Program-made: the position numbers and the translations under genes
Shown: positions 17,269 through 27,889 of the stretch, piece after piece
How the letters are laid out: each line of letters opens with the position of its first letter
How positions within the stretch are numbered: position 1 is the first letter of the stretch
Source: Agromyces sp. LHK192
GTDB lineage: Bacteria > Actinomycetota > Actinomycetes > Actinomycetales > Microbacteriaceae
Length of the DNA: 64,000 nucleotides
Direction: 5' to 3'
NCBI RefSeq assembly: GCF_004006235.1
Contig: NZ_CP034753.1
Location: 1,364,001-1,428,000, forward strand
The notes under the pieces: model-generated
Databases searched by the model: none
What the model was told of the DNA's origin: nothing
Seen by the model: the letters and a program-made list of their open reading frames with translations, nothing else

Positions 17269-17857
17269 CGGTCGACCCCGGGGCTTGCGTGTCGGCCCCT
17301 GTCCGGCCCTGGGCGGGTTCCTCGAAGAGCGCCCGTTGCGCCTCCTCGACGCGGGCCCGGTTCGACAATCCGTCGGCGCGGTGATGCCCGAACACCCAGT
17401 AGCGGTAGAGCAGGAAGCGGAACGCCGTCCCGAGCCCGAGCCCGATCACGTTCGACGAGAGGTTGTCGGCGACGAGGCTCGTGAGTCCGAGTACGTGGTG
17501 GCTCACCCACAGGCAGAACAGCGAGATCGCCATCCCGCCGAGCGAGACGACCACGTACTCGGCGAACTCGCGGAGGTAGTTGCGGCGGCGGTGCTTCCGG
17601 AAGGTCCAGTACCGGTTCCCGATCCAGTTGCAGACGATCGCGACGCTCGTCGAGATCGTCTTGGCGCCGATCGCGGACTGCGCCCAGCCGTCGGCGCCGA
17701 ACGCGCCGAGCCGGAGGGCGTTGAACAGGGCGACGTCGATGACGAGCCCGACGAGCCCGACGACGCCGAACTTCAGGGCGTACGCGATGAGGCCGTCCCA
17801 CGCCCGCCGTGCCAGGTCCCCGAAGCGGCTCGGCGCGGCATCCGTCTGCTGGGTCAC
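17219..17857 (-). CDS. GtrA-family membrane protein
   Basis: A 212-residue membrane protein with four hydrophobic helices (about residues 28-150), the GtrA/DPMS-associated fold. GtrA proteins help flip or use polyprenyl-phosphate sugars in glycan assembly. Family features visible: KFGVVGLVGLVIDVALFN in helix 1, NWIGNRYWTFRKHRR between helices 2 and 3, and FRFLLYRYWVFGHH in helix 4. The tail is hydrophilic. GTG 17857 is chosen because TATCAT lies exactly 6 nt upstream (leaderless). The gene sits between the DarT-like gene and divergent purK, a conserved actinobacterial position. Its partner glycosyltransferase is not adjacent. Confidence 0.88.
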   Translation of the reverse strand: MTQQTDAAPSRFGDLARRAWDGLIAYALKFGVVGLVGLVIDVALFNALRLGAFGADGWAQSAIGAKTISTSVAIVCNWIGNRYWTFRKHRRRNYLREFAEYVVVSLGGMAISLFCLWVSHHVLGLTSLVADNLSSNVIGLGLGTAFRFLLYRYWVFGHHRADGLSNRARVEEAQRALFEEPAQGRTGADTQAPGSTATPSAGTTADTRRLGP

Positions 17858-17863
17858 CGGGCC

Positions 17864-17869
17864 ATGATA
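17864..17869 (-). promoter_or_regulatory. -10 element for leaderless gtrA-like transcript
   Basis: TATCAT on the minus strand followed by 6 nt and GTG 17857. Confidence 0.55.
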
Positions 17870-17886
17870 GCCGCGCCGCCGCCGCG

Positions 17887-17892
17887 TAGACT
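17887..17892 (+). promoter_or_regulatory. -10 element for purK
   Basis: TAGACT on the plus strand in the divergent gap, followed by about 80 nt of leader to GTG 17974. It overlaps the region that must hold the -35 contact of the opposite gtrA promoter, so the two may influence each other. Confidence 0.4.
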
Positions 17893-17973
17893 TGGGCGTC
17901 GACGCAGTCGCGTCGCGCCCGGTCGCCTCGGCGACGCGGGCGACAACCTCGACACGGGAAGCAGGGCGATCGG

Positions 17974-19104
17974 GTGCGGGTCGGAGTGATCGGCGGCGGA
18001 CAGTTGGCACGGATGATGATTCCCGCGGCGATCGAGCTCGGGGTGGACATCCGGGTGCTCGCGGAGTCCGAGGGCATGTCGGCGGAGATCGCGGCCGACC
18101 GCGTCGGCGACTACACGGATGCCGCGACGGTGCTCGACTTCGCGCGCGAGGTCGACGTCATCACGTTCGACCACGAGCACGTCCCGCAGGACGTCCTGGC
18201 GGCGCTCGTCGACGCCGGCGTGCCCGTGCGACCCGGGCCGCAGCCGCTCGCCGTCGCCCAGGACAAGATCCTCATGCGGGAGCGCCTCTCCGAACTCGGC
18301 CTCCCGGTTCCCGACTGGGCCGCCGTCCGCTCACCCGCCGATCTCGAGGCGTTCATCGCCGAGCACGGGGGTGCGGCGGTCGTCAAGACCCCGCGCGGCG
18401 GTTACGACGGCAAGGGCGTGCGCGTCGTGCGATCCGCCGCGGAGGTGTCCGAGTGGTTCGCGGCGATCGCCGAGGACGGCAACGACGGGGCGCTCCTGGT
18501 CGAGGAACTCGTCGACTTCCGGCGCGAGCTCGCGCAGCTCGTCGCCCGTCGCCCGAGCGGTGAGGTCTCCGCGTGGCCGATCGTCGAGACCCTCCAGGTC
18601 GGCGGCGTGTGCAGCGAGGTCATCGCCCCCGCACCGCGCTCGGCCGGCCGCATCGCCGACGTCGCCGCCGACATCGCGGTCGCCGTCGCCGAGGGGCTCG
18701 GGGTCACGGGCGTGCTCGCGGTCGAGCTGTTCGAGACCACCGACGACCGGATCCTCATCAACGAACTCGCGATGCGTCCGCACAACTCCGGACATTGGTC
18801 GATGGACGGCTCGACGACCGGGCAGTTCGAGCAGCACCTGCGCGCCGTCCTCGACCTGCCGCTCGGGGGAACCGGCACGCACGCCGACTGGTCGGTGATG
18901 GTGAACATCCTCGGCGGGCCGGTCGAGGGCACCCTCGCGGAGCGGTACCCGCTCGCCCTGGAGGGGCATCCGACCGTCAAGCTGCACAACTACGGCAAGT
19001 CGCCCCGGCCCGGCCGCAAGGTCGGCCACGTGACCGCCGTCGGCGACGATCTCGACGCGGTCGTCTACGAGGCCCGCGCGGCTGCGGCGGTGTTCCAGGA
19101 CTGA
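17974..19104 (+). CDS. purK: 5-(carboxyamino)imidazole ribonucleotide synthase
   Basis: ATP- and bicarbonate-dependent carboxylation of aminoimidazole ribonucleotide in purine synthesis. The 376-aa ATP-grasp protein starts with VGVIGGGQLARMM, contains KTPRGGYDGKGV (nucleotide loop) near residue 140, the metal-binding LINELAMRPHNSGHW around 260-275, and the C-terminal HNYGKSPRPGRKVGH. GTG 17974 gives the family N-terminus. PurE, the next enzyme, is encoded 1.3 kb downstream on the same strand but is separated by an oppositely oriented glycosyltransferase gene. Confidence 0.96.
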   Translation: MRVGVIGGGQLARMMIPAAIELGVDIRVLAESEGMSAEIAADRVGDYTDAATVLDFAREVDVITFDHEHVPQDVLAALVDAGVPVRPGPQPLAVAQDKILMRERLSELGLPVPDWAAVRSPADLEAFIAEHGGAAVVKTPRGGYDGKGVRVVRSAAEVSEWFAAIAEDGNDGALLVEELVDFRRELAQLVARRPSGEVSAWPIVETLQVGGVCSEVIAPAPRSAGRIADVAADIAVAVAEGLGVTGVLAVELFETTDDRILINELAMRPHNSGHWSMDGSTTGQFEQHLRAVLDLPLGGTGTHADWSVMVNILGGPVEGTLAERYPLALEGHPTVKLHNYGKSPRPGRKVGHVTAVGDDLDAVVYEARAAAAVFQD

Positions 19105-19127
19105 CCTTCGTTGCTGCGGGGGAATGG

Positions 19128-19155
19128 GCGCGGGCGGCCGATCGACCGCCCGCGC
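19128..19155. terminator. bidirectional hairpin between purK and the convergent glycosyltransferase
   Basis: A perfect 10-bp GC stem (GCGCGGGCGG / CCGCCCGCGC) with an 8-nt loop lies between the two convergent stop codons. It lacks a U-run. Confidence 0.65.
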
Positions 19156-19158
19156 GGC

Positions 19159-20292
19159 TCAGAGGTCCGCGTGCAACTGCCACACCCGTTCGGCCGCGTC
19201 CTGCCAGCTGAAGGCCCGCGCGCGATCGAGCGAGGTGATCCGTAGCCGCTCGGCCAGCGCGGAGTCCTCGACCACGCTCGTCACTGCTGCGGCGAGTCCG
19301 TCGACGGTGTCCGGACCGGAACCGTGTGGCACGCTCAGCCCGGCCCCGGCCGCGATCTCGACGTACTCGGGGAGGTCCGTGTGGACGACGACGGCGCCGC
19401 ACGCGAGCGCATCGATGATCGTCTCGGGCCGGCCTTCCGTCATCGTCGGCGCGACGAAGGCCGTGGCGTGGCGCATCAGCACGCCGAGGTCGCCCGCGTC
19501 GAGGTCGAAGATCTCGCGCACGCGGCCGGGAGCGAGCCCCGCCTCCGCCGCGTGATCCGCGACGCGGGCCTGCTCCCCGCCCGTTCGGCCGGCGATGAGC
19601 AACGGGATGTCGGGCACGCCGGGCCGCGTGAGCGCAGCGATGAGTTCACGGAGGCCGTGCCGAGGGGCGAGCGAGCCCGTGGTGAGCAGGTACGAGTCGG
19701 GCACATCGAGCGCGGAGAGGCGTTCGGTCGCATCCGTCGGGTGCAGGCCGCTCCTCGACGCGGGTGCGATCACCCGGAGCCGAGAGCCGAACCCGAACTC
19801 GTCGTCGATCCGCGCGGCGAGCGCGTGCGTCGTCGCGACGACTCCGTCTGCGTACTTGCGGGCTCGCTTCAGCATGCCACGCCGCCAGGACGCCTCGACA
19901 CTGCCGAGCGCCTCGGGGTTCGTGATGGCGAGCAGGTCGTGCACGGTCACGACGACCTGGTCGCCGGACGCCCGGTCGTGCCGGCGCATCGGTGCCAGCA
20001 GCGTCGGGGAATGGATGATCCCTCCGCCGGGGGATGTGGTGAGCCCGCGCTGCCAGGCCGGGCGCAGTTCGCGCCTGGCGAGCGAGGTCTTGTACAGGGC
20101 GGACATCCCGGGCAGGCTGCGCTCGATGTGCTCGTACTCGGCCGGTGGAGACGACGAGACGATGCCTTCCACAGTCGTGCCGGTCGGCGCGCTCCGGATG
20201 AGCGCCGTGGTCAGGTCCTGGGTGTACCGGCCGTCGTGGCTCGAGACCGGGGCGGCCAGGGCATCGACCACGACCCGCAGCGCTATCGCCAT
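19159..20292 (-). CDS. GT4-family glycosyltransferase, diverged active site
   Basis: GT-B fold glycosyltransferase of 377 aa, cytosolic or membrane-associated. It is clearly paralogous to the enzyme at 22310-23461: both have the N-terminal layout VVDALA.../VLDQLVA..., a VHDL/VHDV motif and [16 protein letters not shown]. Two usual features are altered. The acceptor-side GGIGRYT reads SSHDGRYT, and the C-terminal ExxxxxxxE catalytic motif reads EGRPETIID, with Asp in place of the second Glu. Activity may be reduced or its specificity changed. It is inserted between purK and purE on the opposite strand. The donor and acceptor are unknown; a wall-polysaccharide role is inferred from the neighbouring LCP and rhamnose genes. 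Confidence 0.85.
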   Translation of the reverse strand: MAIALRVVVDALAAPVSSHDGRYTQDLTTALIRSAPTGTTVEGIVSSSPPAEYEHIERSLPGMSALYKTSLARRELRPAWQRGLTTSPGGGIIHSPTLLAPMRRHDRASGDQVVVTVHDLLAITNPEALGSVEASWRRGMLKRARKYADGVVATTHALAARIDDEFGFGSRLRVIAPASRSGLHPTDATERLSALDVPDSYLLTTGSLAPRHGLRELIAALTRPGVPDIPLLIAGRTGGEQARVADHAAEAGLAPGRVREIFDLDAGDLGVLMRHATAFVAPTMTEGRPETIIDALACGAVVVHTDLPEYVEIAAGAGLSVPHGSGPDTVDGLAAAVTSVVEDSALAERLRITSLDRARAFSWQDAAERVWQLHADL

Positions 20293-20390
20293 CCGCAGTC
20301 CTCCGTCTCGTCGTTCCGGATGCCACCCTATCGGGGGACTTCGATCGACCGACGGCGCGTGGCGTCCGCGAACCTCCCAGCCTCCAGCCG

Positions 20391-20396
20391 TACACT
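20391..20396 (+). promoter_or_regulatory. -10 element for leaderless purE
   Basis: TACACT, then 6 nt, then GTG 20403. A GGGGGACTT motif at 20333-20341 lies upstream in the same divergent gap and resembles the repeats at 12701. Confidence 0.55.
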
Positions 20397-20402
20397 CTCG
20401 GG

Positions 20403-20909
20403 GTGACCGAACCCACCCCTGCTCCGATCGTCGGCGTGATCATGGGATCCGATTCCGATTGGACCGTGATGAACGAAGCGTCCTCGATCCTCGACGAGTT
20501 CGGCATCGCGCACGAGGTCGAGGTCGTGTCCGCGCATCGGACTCCCGCCAAGATGGCCGCATACGCGGCCGAAGCCGCGGGACGGGGCATCCGGGTCATC
20601 ATCGCCGGCGCCGGAGGTGCTGCGCACCTGCCGGGGATGGTCGCTTCGATGACGACGCTTCCCGTGATCGGCGTGCCCGTTCCCCTGGCACGTCTCGACG
20701 GGATGGACTCGCTCCTGTCGATCGTGCAGATGCCGGCCGGTATCCCCGTCGCGACGGTGTCGATCGGCGGCGCACGGAACGCGGGTATTCTCGCGGCCAG
20801 GATCATCGGCAGCGGCGACGCCGACCTCACCGCCCGGCTGGCGGGCTACGCCGACGGCCTCGCTGCGATGGTCGAGGAGAAGAACGAGCGCCTGAAGCAG
20901 GCGCGATGA
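20403..20909 (+). CDS. purE: N5-carboxyaminoimidazole ribonucleotide mutase
   Basis: Moves the carboxyl group of N5-CAIR to C4 in purine biosynthesis, acting after PurK. The 168-aa class I PurE has GSDSDW at 15-20 and SAHRTP at 43-48 with the catalytic His45. It also has the glycine-rich [14 protein letters not shown] and [13 protein letters not shown] stretches that line the active site of the octamer. The GTG start is supported by the leaderless promoter TACACT 6 nt upstream. The stop overlaps the ATG of the LCP gene (ATGA), so PurE and the LCP protein are translationally coupled. Confidence 0.97.
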   Translation: MTEPTPAPIVGVIMGSDSDWTVMNEASSILDEFGIAHEVEVVSAHRTPAKMAAYAAEAAGRGIRVIIAGAGGAAHLPGMVASMTTLPVIGVPVPLARLDGMDSLLSIVQMPAGIPVATVSIGGARNAGILAARIIGSGDADLTARLAGYADGLAAMVEEKNERLKQAR

Positions 20910-22282
20910 CCCTCACCGCGAGCCCGATCCGGCACCCCGACCTCGCCTCGCGCGACGTGATGACCCGCCGCGGATGGTGGCTCGTCCTCCTCAACCTGTT
21001 GATTCCCGGGTCGGCGCAGGTGCTCGCAGGCAATCGGAGACTCGGACGGTTCGGGCTCGGTGCGACGATGCTGCTCTGGACCGTCGCGGTCGTGGCGATC
21101 GTCGTCTGGATCTGGTGGCCGACGGTGATCTACACCGTCGCGACGAGCACCATCGGCCTCTGGCTCTTCGCTGCCGCTGCAGTGTTCTACGCCGTGCTGT
21201 GGGTGGTGCTCGCCATGGACACCCTCCGTCTCGTCCGACTCGTCAGGACTGCGCCGACTGCGCGAGCATTCATCGCCGCGTTCGGCGTGGTCGCGATGGT
21301 GCTCGTCGCGGGCGCCGCCGGGTATGCCGCCAGCCTCGCCACCAGCGCCAGCGGTCTCCTGTCGAGCGTGTTCGTCGCCGGACCGTCGCAGCCGCCTGAC
21401 GAGAACGGTCGGTACAACATCATGCTGCTCGGCGGCGATGCCGGTCCCGACCGGGACGGCCTCCGGCCGGACAGCATCCGCGTGGTGAGCATCGACGCCG
21501 AGAGCGGCCACACCGTCACGATCGGACTCCCGCGCAACATGGAGGACGTGCCGTTCCCCGACGGCTCGCCGCTGCACGCGGTGTACCCCGAAGGTTACGG
21601 CGCCATCGACGGGTGCGAGGTCGACGTCTGCCTCCTGAACTCGATCTACACCGAGGTGGAGCTCCGGAGCCCGGAGATGTATCCCGACGCCGTGTCGCGA
21701 GGGAGTGAGCCGGGGATCGAGGGCATGCGCGATGCCGTCGAGGGCATCACCGGCCTCGACATCCAGTACTACGCACTGATCGACATGGCCGGTTTCCAGC
21801 AGCTCATCGATGCGCTCGGCGGGGTGACCATCGAGGTGGCCGATCGGATCCCGATGGGTGCGGGGCACGATGAGGAAGGGAACGAGGTCGAGATCACGGA
21901 GTGGATCGAGCCGGGCACGCAGGTCCTCGACGGCTTCCATGCGCTCTGGTACGCGCGGTCGCGCTACGGGACCAGCGACTACGACCGGATGGCCCGCCAA
22001 CTCCAGGTGCAGGAAGCCATGCTCTCGCAGTTCAACCCGGCGAACGTGCTCACGAAGTTCCAGGAGATCGCCGCTGCGGGATCCCAGGTCGTGAAGACGG
22101 ATGTGCCGCAATCGATGCTCCCGTACTTCGTGGACCTGGCGGGCAAGGCGCGGTCGCAGCCGATCACCGACGTCCCGCTCGTACCGGAGAACGGCTTCGA
22201 GCCGGAGGATCCGGACTACGCCGTCGCATCGGAGCTCATCGGCCGGGCGCTGATCCCGCCGACCGAGGAGCCCGCGGAGTGA
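20906..22282 (+). CDS. LytR-CpsA-Psr (LCP) family wall-polymer ligase
   Basis: LCP proteins transfer polyprenyl-linked glycopolymers onto peptidoglycan outside the membrane. The 458-aa product has four hydrophobic segments in residues 20-155, more than the single anchor of simple LCPs. An extracytoplasmic LCP domain spans about 165-430. Typical residues: [18 protein letters not shown] (Asp/Arg pyrophosphate contacts), TIGLPRNM, and [20 protein letters not shown] near the end. It overlaps purE by 4 nt and is followed after 27 bp by a convergent glycosyltransferase. Its place beside rhamnose and glycosyltransferase genes suggests it attaches the polymer made by the cluster; that is inference. 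Confidence 0.93.
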   Translation: MTLTASPIRHPDLASRDVMTRRGWWLVLLNLLIPGSAQVLAGNRRLGRFGLGATMLLWTVAVVAIVVWIWWPTVIYTVATSTIGLWLFAAAAVFYAVLWVVLAMDTLRLVRLVRTAPTARAFIAAFGVVAMVLVAGAAGYAASLATSASGLLSSVFVAGPSQPPDENGRYNIMLLGGDAGPDRDGLRPDSIRVVSIDAESGHTVTIGLPRNMEDVPFPDGSPLHAVYPEGYGAIDGCEVDVCLLNSIYTEVELRSPEMYPDAVSRGSEPGIEGMRDAVEGITGLDIQYYALIDMAGFQQLIDALGGVTIEVADRIPMGAGHDEEGNEVEITEWIEPGTQVLDGFHALWYARSRYGTSDYDRMARQLQVQEAMLSQFNPANVLTKFQEIAAAGSQVVKTDVPQSMLPYFVDLAGKARSQPITDVPLVPENGFEPEDPDYAVASELIGRALIPPTEEPAE

Positions 22283-22309
22283 ACGCCGTGCGGGCGCTCG
22301 TCGCGCCGA

Positions 22310-23461
22310 TCAGGAGAGTTCGCGATGGAGCGCCCAGACCATCGTCGCCGAGGCGTTCCAGTCGAAGTCGCGTGCCCGCCTCGCTCCGAGGGTTGCGAGC
22401 CGACGCGCACCGTCCGGATCGCCGAGCACGTCGATGAGCGCCTCGGCGAGCCGCTGCGAGTAGGGCGTATCGCCGGCGAGCGCTACACCTCGCCCTGCCC
22501 CACCCGCGACCTCGGTCAGCGCTGGATCGTCGGAGTGGATGACGGCAGTGCCGTGGCTGAACGCTTCGAGCACCGGCAGGCCGAAACCCTCGGCCAGGCT
22601 GGGCATGACGAAGACGCTCGCGCGCTGGTAGAGGACCGCGAGGTCGGCGTCGCTGACCGAGCCGAGCGCCCGAACGCGACCCGGCCCGAGCCCTGCCCGG
22701 GCGGCGAACTCGGCGACGTCGACGCCTCCCCAGCCCGTGGGCCCGGCGATGAGGAGGGGCACTTTCGGTACGCCGGGTCTCGCCATGGCGTCGATGAGCG
22801 AGGAGAGACCCTTGCGTGGTTCCAACGTGCCGACCGCGAGCACGTACGCGTCGGGCAGCTCGAGACGGGTCGCGCGGTCGCCGGCATCCTCGGGAAGGCC
22901 GAGTTCCGCGGAGACTGCGCCCGGAATCACCCGGATCCGGTCACCGAGGCCGAGGATCTCGGCGAGCGCGGATGCGACCGCGGCGGTCGGCACGACGATC
23001 GCGTCCGCGTACCGCGCCGCGCGTTCGCCCATGCGACGGTGCCACCGCGCGCCACGAGCGGTGAGGGTCTCGGGATGCGTCCACGGCACCACGTCGTGGA
23101 CGGTGGCGACGACCGACGGGCGTGTCCCGCGGCGGTGGGCGGTGAGCGGGGCCAGGACGCTCGCGCTGTGCACGTGAGCGGGGATGCGTCCGGCGGGGAT
23201 GCCCTGCGCCCAGGCGCGCGCGAGCAAGCGGCGATCCAGTGGGAGCCGGTGCAGCTCTCGCAGGCCCGGGACGAGTCGGCGGATCCGTTCTGCATCGGCT
23301 GGGGGAGTCCGCGAGACGAGGCCGTCGACCTGCCAACCCTCGGGCGTCGTGTTCGCCACCGCTCGCGCGAGCTCCCGGGTGTAGCGTCCGATTCCGCCCG
23401 GGACGCGCGCGACGAGCTGGTCGAGGACGAGCGTCAGGGTCTCCCGACCCGGGTCGGTCAT
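22310..23461 (-). CDS. GT4-family glycosyltransferase (RfaB/mannosyl- or rhamnosyltransferase-like)
   Basis: GT-B glycosyltransferase of 383 aa. It carries VPGGIGRYTRELARA near the N-terminus (acceptor-side glycine loop), VVATVHDVVPWTHP in the middle, and GTLEPRKGLSSLI (donor phosphate contacts). The intact EGFGLPVLE (ExxxxxxxE) motif is followed by AVIHSDDPALTEV. The ATG at 23461 overlaps the stop of rmlD by 4 nt (ATGA), so it is the last gene of the rmlB-rmlD operon and is a good candidate for a rhamnosyltransferase using the product of RmlD. The open frame extends further upstream, but the coupled start is preferred. It is paralogous to the diverged enzyme at 19159-20292. Confidence 0.9.
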   Translation of the reverse strand: MTDPGRETLTLVLDQLVARVPGGIGRYTRELARAVANTTPEGWQVDGLVSRTPPADAERIRRLVPGLRELHRLPLDRRLLARAWAQGIPAGRIPAHVHSASVLAPLTAHRRGTRPSVVATVHDVVPWTHPETLTARGARWHRRMGERAARYADAIVVPTAAVASALAEILGLGDRIRVIPGAVSAELGLPEDAGDRATRLELPDAYVLAVGTLEPRKGLSSLIDAMARPGVPKVPLLIAGPTGWGGVDVAEFAARAGLGPGRVRALGSVSDADLAVLYQRASVFVMPSLAEGFGLPVLEAFSHGTAVIHSDDPALTEVAGGAGRGVALAGDTPYSQRLAEALIDVLGDPDGARRLATLGARRARDFDWNASATMVWALHRELS

Positions 23462-24306
23462 CGCGCGAGCGCTCCGGCCTGGAACTCGTCGAGGGCCTGT
23501 GCCCAGGGGCGCATCGGCGGCAGGCCGGCCTTCGCCCACGCTGCGTGCCCGAGCACCGAGTACTTCGGGCGGGTCGCGGCCTGGTGAAGCGATGCCGAGT
23601 CGGTGGGGTGGATCCGCTCAGGGTCGATCGACGCGTTCGCCAGGATCGCTCGGGCGAAGTCGAACCGGTTCGTCGAACCCGAATTCGTCCCGTGGTAGAT
23701 CCCCGCGGGTACGTCGACGTCGATCAGCTCGGCGATGCGACGGGCGAGGTCGAGCGACCAGGTGGGCTGGCCGACCTGATCGTCGACGACGTTCCACTCG
23801 TCCAAGCGATCTGCGAGGTCGACCATCGTCCGGACGAAGTTCGGGCCGTGCTCCCCGTACAACCAGGCCGTGCGCACGACCGCGGTGCCCGACGGATACG
23901 CCGCGAGCGCCAGACGTTCCCCCGCCGCCTTGGTACGGCCGTAGGCCGACAGCGGACTGTGGGGCGCGTCTTCCGAGTACGGGGTTGTGGCCGTGCCGTC
24001 GAACACGTAGTCCGTGGAGATGTGGATGAACCGTGCATTGCGATGCCGGGCGGACACCGCGAGATGCTCGGCGCCGAGCGCATTCACGGCGTAGGCGGCG
24101 TCCTCATCTTCCTCGGCGTCGTCGACCCGGGTGTACGCGGCTGCGTTGACCACGATGTCGTGGCCGGTCACGGCAGCGTCCACCGCCGCCGCATCGGCGA
24201 CGTCGAGGTCGCTGCGGGTGAGCGCGGTCACCTCGAGCCGCTCTCCGAGCACCGACTCGAGGTCACGACCGAGCATGCCTCCGGCGCCGGTGAGCAGCAC
24301 GCGCAC
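23458..24306 (-). CDS. rmlD: dTDP-4-dehydrorhamnose reductase
   Basis: Last step of dTDP-L-rhamnose synthesis, NAD(P)H-dependent reduction of the 4-keto group. The short-chain dehydrogenase fold is complete in 282 aa: GAGGMLG at 7-13, STDYVFDG at 97-104, the catalytic Tyr122 and Lys126 in SAYGRTKAAGE, and RTAWLYGEHG. GTG 24306 is 2 bp after the rmlB stop, and its own stop overlaps the next glycosyltransferase by 4 nt. Together with RmlB, RmlC and RmlA in the next 2.5 kb the full pathway is present. Confidence 0.95.
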   Translation of the reverse strand: MRVLLTGAGGMLGRDLESVLGERLEVTALTRSDLDVADAAAVDAAVTGHDIVVNAAAYTRVDDAEEDEDAAYAVNALGAEHLAVSARHRNARFIHISTDYVFDGTATTPYSEDAPHSPLSAYGRTKAAGERLALAAYPSGTAVVRTAWLYGEHGPNFVRTMVDLADRLDEWNVVDDQVGQPTWSLDLARRIAELIDVDVPAGIYHGTNSGSTNRFDFARAILANASIDPERIHPTDSASLHQAATRPKYSVLGHAAWAKAGLPPMRPWAQALDEFQAGALAR

Positions 24307-24308
24307 GG

Positions 24309-25343
<1,035 letters not shown>

Positions 25344-25362
25344 CTACGACAATCCCGATAGG

Positions 25363-25368
25363 TAGACT
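25363..25368 (+). promoter_or_regulatory. -10 element for leaderless rmlC
   Basis: TAGACT, then 6 nt, then GTG 25375. The opposite strand of the same 70-bp gap carries TAGAAT (25341-25346) for rmlB, giving back-to-back promoters for the two halves of the rhamnose pathway. Confidence 0.6.
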
Positions 25369-25374
25369 GCTGCC

Positions 25375-25980
25375 GTGCAGATCCGCGAGCTTTCCATCCC
25401 ACATGCCTTCGAGATGACCCCGCGACAGCACACCGACGATCGCGGCCTGTTCCTGGAGTGGTACCGGTTCGATCGGCTGCAGGAGACGATCGGGCATCCG
25501 CTCGAGCTGCGCCAGGCGAACCTGTCGGTCTCGCGGCGCGGTGTGTTCCGCGGCATCCACTTCGCATCCGTACCCCGTGGCCAGGCGAAGTACGTGACGG
25601 CCGTGCACGGCAGCGTTCTCGATTTCATCGTCGACCTCCGTGTCGGGTCCCCGACGTTCGGGCGGTGGGAGAGCGTCGTGCTCGACGACGTCGATCGTCG
25701 AAGCGTCTACCTGGCTGAGGGGCTCGGCCACGCGTTCGTGTCGCTGAGCGACGACGCCGTCGTGACCTACCTCGTGTCCGACACGTTCAACCCCGAACGC
25801 GAGCACGGCATCGACCCGCTCGACCCCGAGATCGGGCTGGAGCTGCCGGACCTCCCGGAGCTCGTCCTCTCGCCGAAGGACACGGACGCGCCGGGCCTCC
25901 TCGCTGCGACCCAGTCCGGCCTGCTGCCGACCTGGGAGGAGTGCCTCTCCTACTACCGAACCCTCGATGGAGCGATCTGA
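25375..25980 (+). CDS. rmlC: dTDP-4-dehydrorhamnose 3,5-epimerase
   Basis: Double epimerisation at C3 and C5 of dTDP-4-keto-6-deoxyglucose. The 201-aa cupin has [10 protein letters not shown] at 21-30, [10 protein letters not shown] with catalytic His62, the barrel strand [26 protein letters not shown], and Tyr132 in the position of the catalytic tyrosine. The C-terminal LSPKD(T)DAPGL is typical of the actinobacterial enzymes. The GTG start is supported by a leaderless promoter. It is followed 2 bp later by rmlA, and is divergent from rmlB. Confidence 0.95.
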   Translation: MQIRELSIPHAFEMTPRQHTDDRGLFLEWYRFDRLQETIGHPLELRQANLSVSRRGVFRGIHFASVPRGQAKYVTAVHGSVLDFIVDLRVGSPTFGRWESVVLDDVDRRSVYLAEGLGHAFVSLSDDAVVTYLVSDTFNPEREHGIDPLDPEIGLELPDLPELVLSPKDTDAPGLLAATQSGLLPTWEECLSYYRTLDGAI

Positions 25981-25982
25981 AC

Positions 25983-26846
25983 ATGCGCGGAATCATCCTC
26001 GCCGGAGGGTCGGGCACTCGCCTCTGGCCGATCACCAAGGGCATCTCGAAGCAGTTGATGCCGATCTACGACAAGCCGATGGTCTATTACCCCCTGTCGA
26101 CGTTGATGATCGCGGGCATCCGAGAGGTGCTCGTCATCACGACGCCCGAGTACAACGCCCAGTTCGAAGCTCTGCTCGGTGACGGCAGTGAACTCGGGAT
26201 GCGGATCGAGTACGCGATCCAGCCATCGCCCGACGGGCTCGCACAGGCGTTCCTCATCGGTGAGGAGTTCATCGGCGAGGAGAGCGTCGCGTTGGTCCTC
26301 GGCGACAACATCTTCCACGGCGCGGGGCTCGGTCGAGCGCTCCGCGGACATGCCGACGTCGACGGAGCCCAGATATTCGCGTATCACGTGTCGACGCCGG
26401 ACGCCTACGGCGTCGTCGAGTTCGACGACGAGTTCCGCGCCCTCTCGATCGAGGAGAAGCCGGCCCAGCCGAAGAGCAACTACGCGGTTCCCGGGCTGTA
26501 TTTCTACGACAACGACGTCATCGAGATCGCGAAGTCGATCTCGCCGAGCGAGCGGGGCGAACTCGAGATCTCGACCGTCAACCAGGTGTACCTCGATCGT
26601 GGAGCGCTGGGCGTGACCGTGCTCGACCGGGGCACGGCATGGCTCGACACCGGCACGTTCGAGTCGATGATGCAGGCGAGCGAGTATGTGAAGGTCATCG
26701 AGGACCGACAGGGCTTCAAGATCGGATGCATCGAGGAGATCGCCTGGCGCGCGGGTTGGATCGACGACGACCAGCTTTCGCGACTCGCCGAACCGCTCCG
26801 CAAGAGCGGCTACGGCCGGTATCTCTCAGGGCTGCTCGAGGGTTGA
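25983..26846 (+). CDS. rmlA: glucose-1-phosphate thymidylyltransferase
   Basis: First step of dTDP-rhamnose synthesis, forming dTDP-glucose from dTTP and glucose-1-phosphate. The 287-aa short form has the nucleotide loop [11 protein letters not shown] at 6-16, [11 protein letters not shown] at 23-33, [10 protein letters not shown] with the Mg-binding Asp, IEEKP and GTAWLDTGT. Its ATG is 2 bp after the rmlC stop. It is followed by a 77-bp gap and a convergent gene. The GC-rich sequence just after the stop contains GTCGGCGGC / GCCGCC complementarity that could act as a weak terminator. Confidence 0.97.
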   Translation: MRGIILAGGSGTRLWPITKGISKQLMPIYDKPMVYYPLSTLMIAGIREVLVITTPEYNAQFEALLGDGSELGMRIEYAIQPSPDGLAQAFLIGEEFIGEESVALVLGDNIFHGAGLGRALRGHADVDGAQIFAYHVSTPDAYGVVEFDDEFRALSIEEKPAQPKSNYAVPGLYFYDNDVIEIAKSISPSERGELEISTVNQVYLDRGALGVTVLDRGTAWLDTGTFESMMQASEYVKVIEDRQGFKIGCIEEIAWRAGWIDDDQLSRLAEPLRKSGYGRYLSGLLEG

Positions 26847-26923
26847 GCGTCGGCGGCGGGGGGCCGCGGTCGGATCAGCGCCGCCGGTGACGGCACCGAT
26901 CGAGGCCTGGGCTCACTGCGCCG

Positions 26924-27889
26924 TCAGCCCCGCTGAATACCGGCGAGGACATCGCTCAACGTGGCATGGATGCCCGCCGGGAGCGGCATGTGGTCACGAC
27001 GGTCGAGTTCCGGCCACACGACGCTGGCGAGACGAAGATCGACGGCTTGGAGCGCGGAGGCGGGTGAGCTGCCGAGCATGACATGCGGGTGCCCCTTCGC
27101 GATCGTGCGGAAGTAGCCCAGCACCGAGCTGATCGTCACGGACTGCCCGGAGATCAGATTCTTCGTGACCTGCAGCGGTCCCTCGGACGCCGACGCGGCG
27201 AGCGCCGCTGCGGTGACGTCCACGATCAGGGCGGCGCAGTCGTCGACGTAGACGTAGTCGCGCAGCGTGTCGAGCGTCACGTAGATGGACGCTGGGGCGG
27301 GCGAGAGCTGCGCGCGGGCGATATGCGAGATCAGTCCCTGCATCTTCTCGAGGCGCTGTCCGGGTCCGTACAGGTTGCTGATCCGTCCCGACACGGTGGC
27401 AACGCCGGCGCGACGCGAGAACTCCTCGACGAGCGCCTCGGCGTCGAGCTTGAATCGCCCGTAGGGCGAGATCGGCACGGGGTCCGTGAACTCGGTGAAC
27501 GGCGGGTCGACCGAGCCGCCGTACACACCTCCGGCGGACGAGGCGAAGAAGAGGCAGCCCGTCCCCCGATCAGGACGGGCGGCCAATGTCTCGGCGAGCA
27601 CGTCGAGTACCAGCCTGAACTGGCGAAGTTCTTCGGCCATCGCCTCGGCCGGGCTCGACGTCACGACGGTTCCGGCGGTCCAGAACACCGCCCAGCTTCC
27701 TCCCGAAGCGCTGGCTCGGTCGAGGAGCAAGGTCACCGACTCCGTCGCGCGACGACGCAGCGCTTCGTCATCGGACCAGGGGAGCGGTTCCGGGGCGATG
27801 GTCTCCCACGCGTCGTCGCGTCGAAGGGCCTCGGTCGTCGCGCGCCCGAGCAGCCCGCGCGCTCCGATAACCCACCCCGTGTGCGTCAC
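26924..27889 (-). CDS. NAD-dependent epimerase/dehydratase (extended SDR), nucleotide-sugar type
   Basis: 321-aa extended short-chain dehydrogenase/reductase. A shortened glycine motif GARGLLG at 9-15, FFASSAGGVYGG with the catalytic Ser, and SPYGRFKLDAEALV with the Tyr-xxx-Lys pair are present, plus RISNLYGPGQ. It resembles nucleotide-sugar 4-epimerases or 4-ketoreductases, but the substrate is not readable. It could be the missing reductase for the GDP-4-keto-6-deoxymannose made by the dehydratases at 34-36 kb, which is speculation. GTG 27889 overlaps the stop of the upstream GT2 gene (GTGA), so it is the last gene of a four-gene operon starting at 32075. Confidence 0.85.
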   Translation of the reverse strand: MTHTGWVIGARGLLGRATTEALRRDDAWETIAPEPLPWSDDEALRRRATESVTLLLDRASASGGSWAVFWTAGTVVTSSPAEAMAEELRQFRLVLDVLAETLAARPDRGTGCLFFASSAGGVYGGSVDPPFTEFTDPVPISPYGRFKLDAEALVEEFSRRAGVATVSGRISNLYGPGQRLEKMQGLISHIARAQLSPAPASIYVTLDTLRDYVYVDDCAALIVDVTAAALAASASEGPLQVTKNLISGQSVTISSVLGYFRTIAKGHPHVMLGSSPASALQAVDLRLASVVWPELDRRDHMPLPAGIHATLSDVLAGIQRG

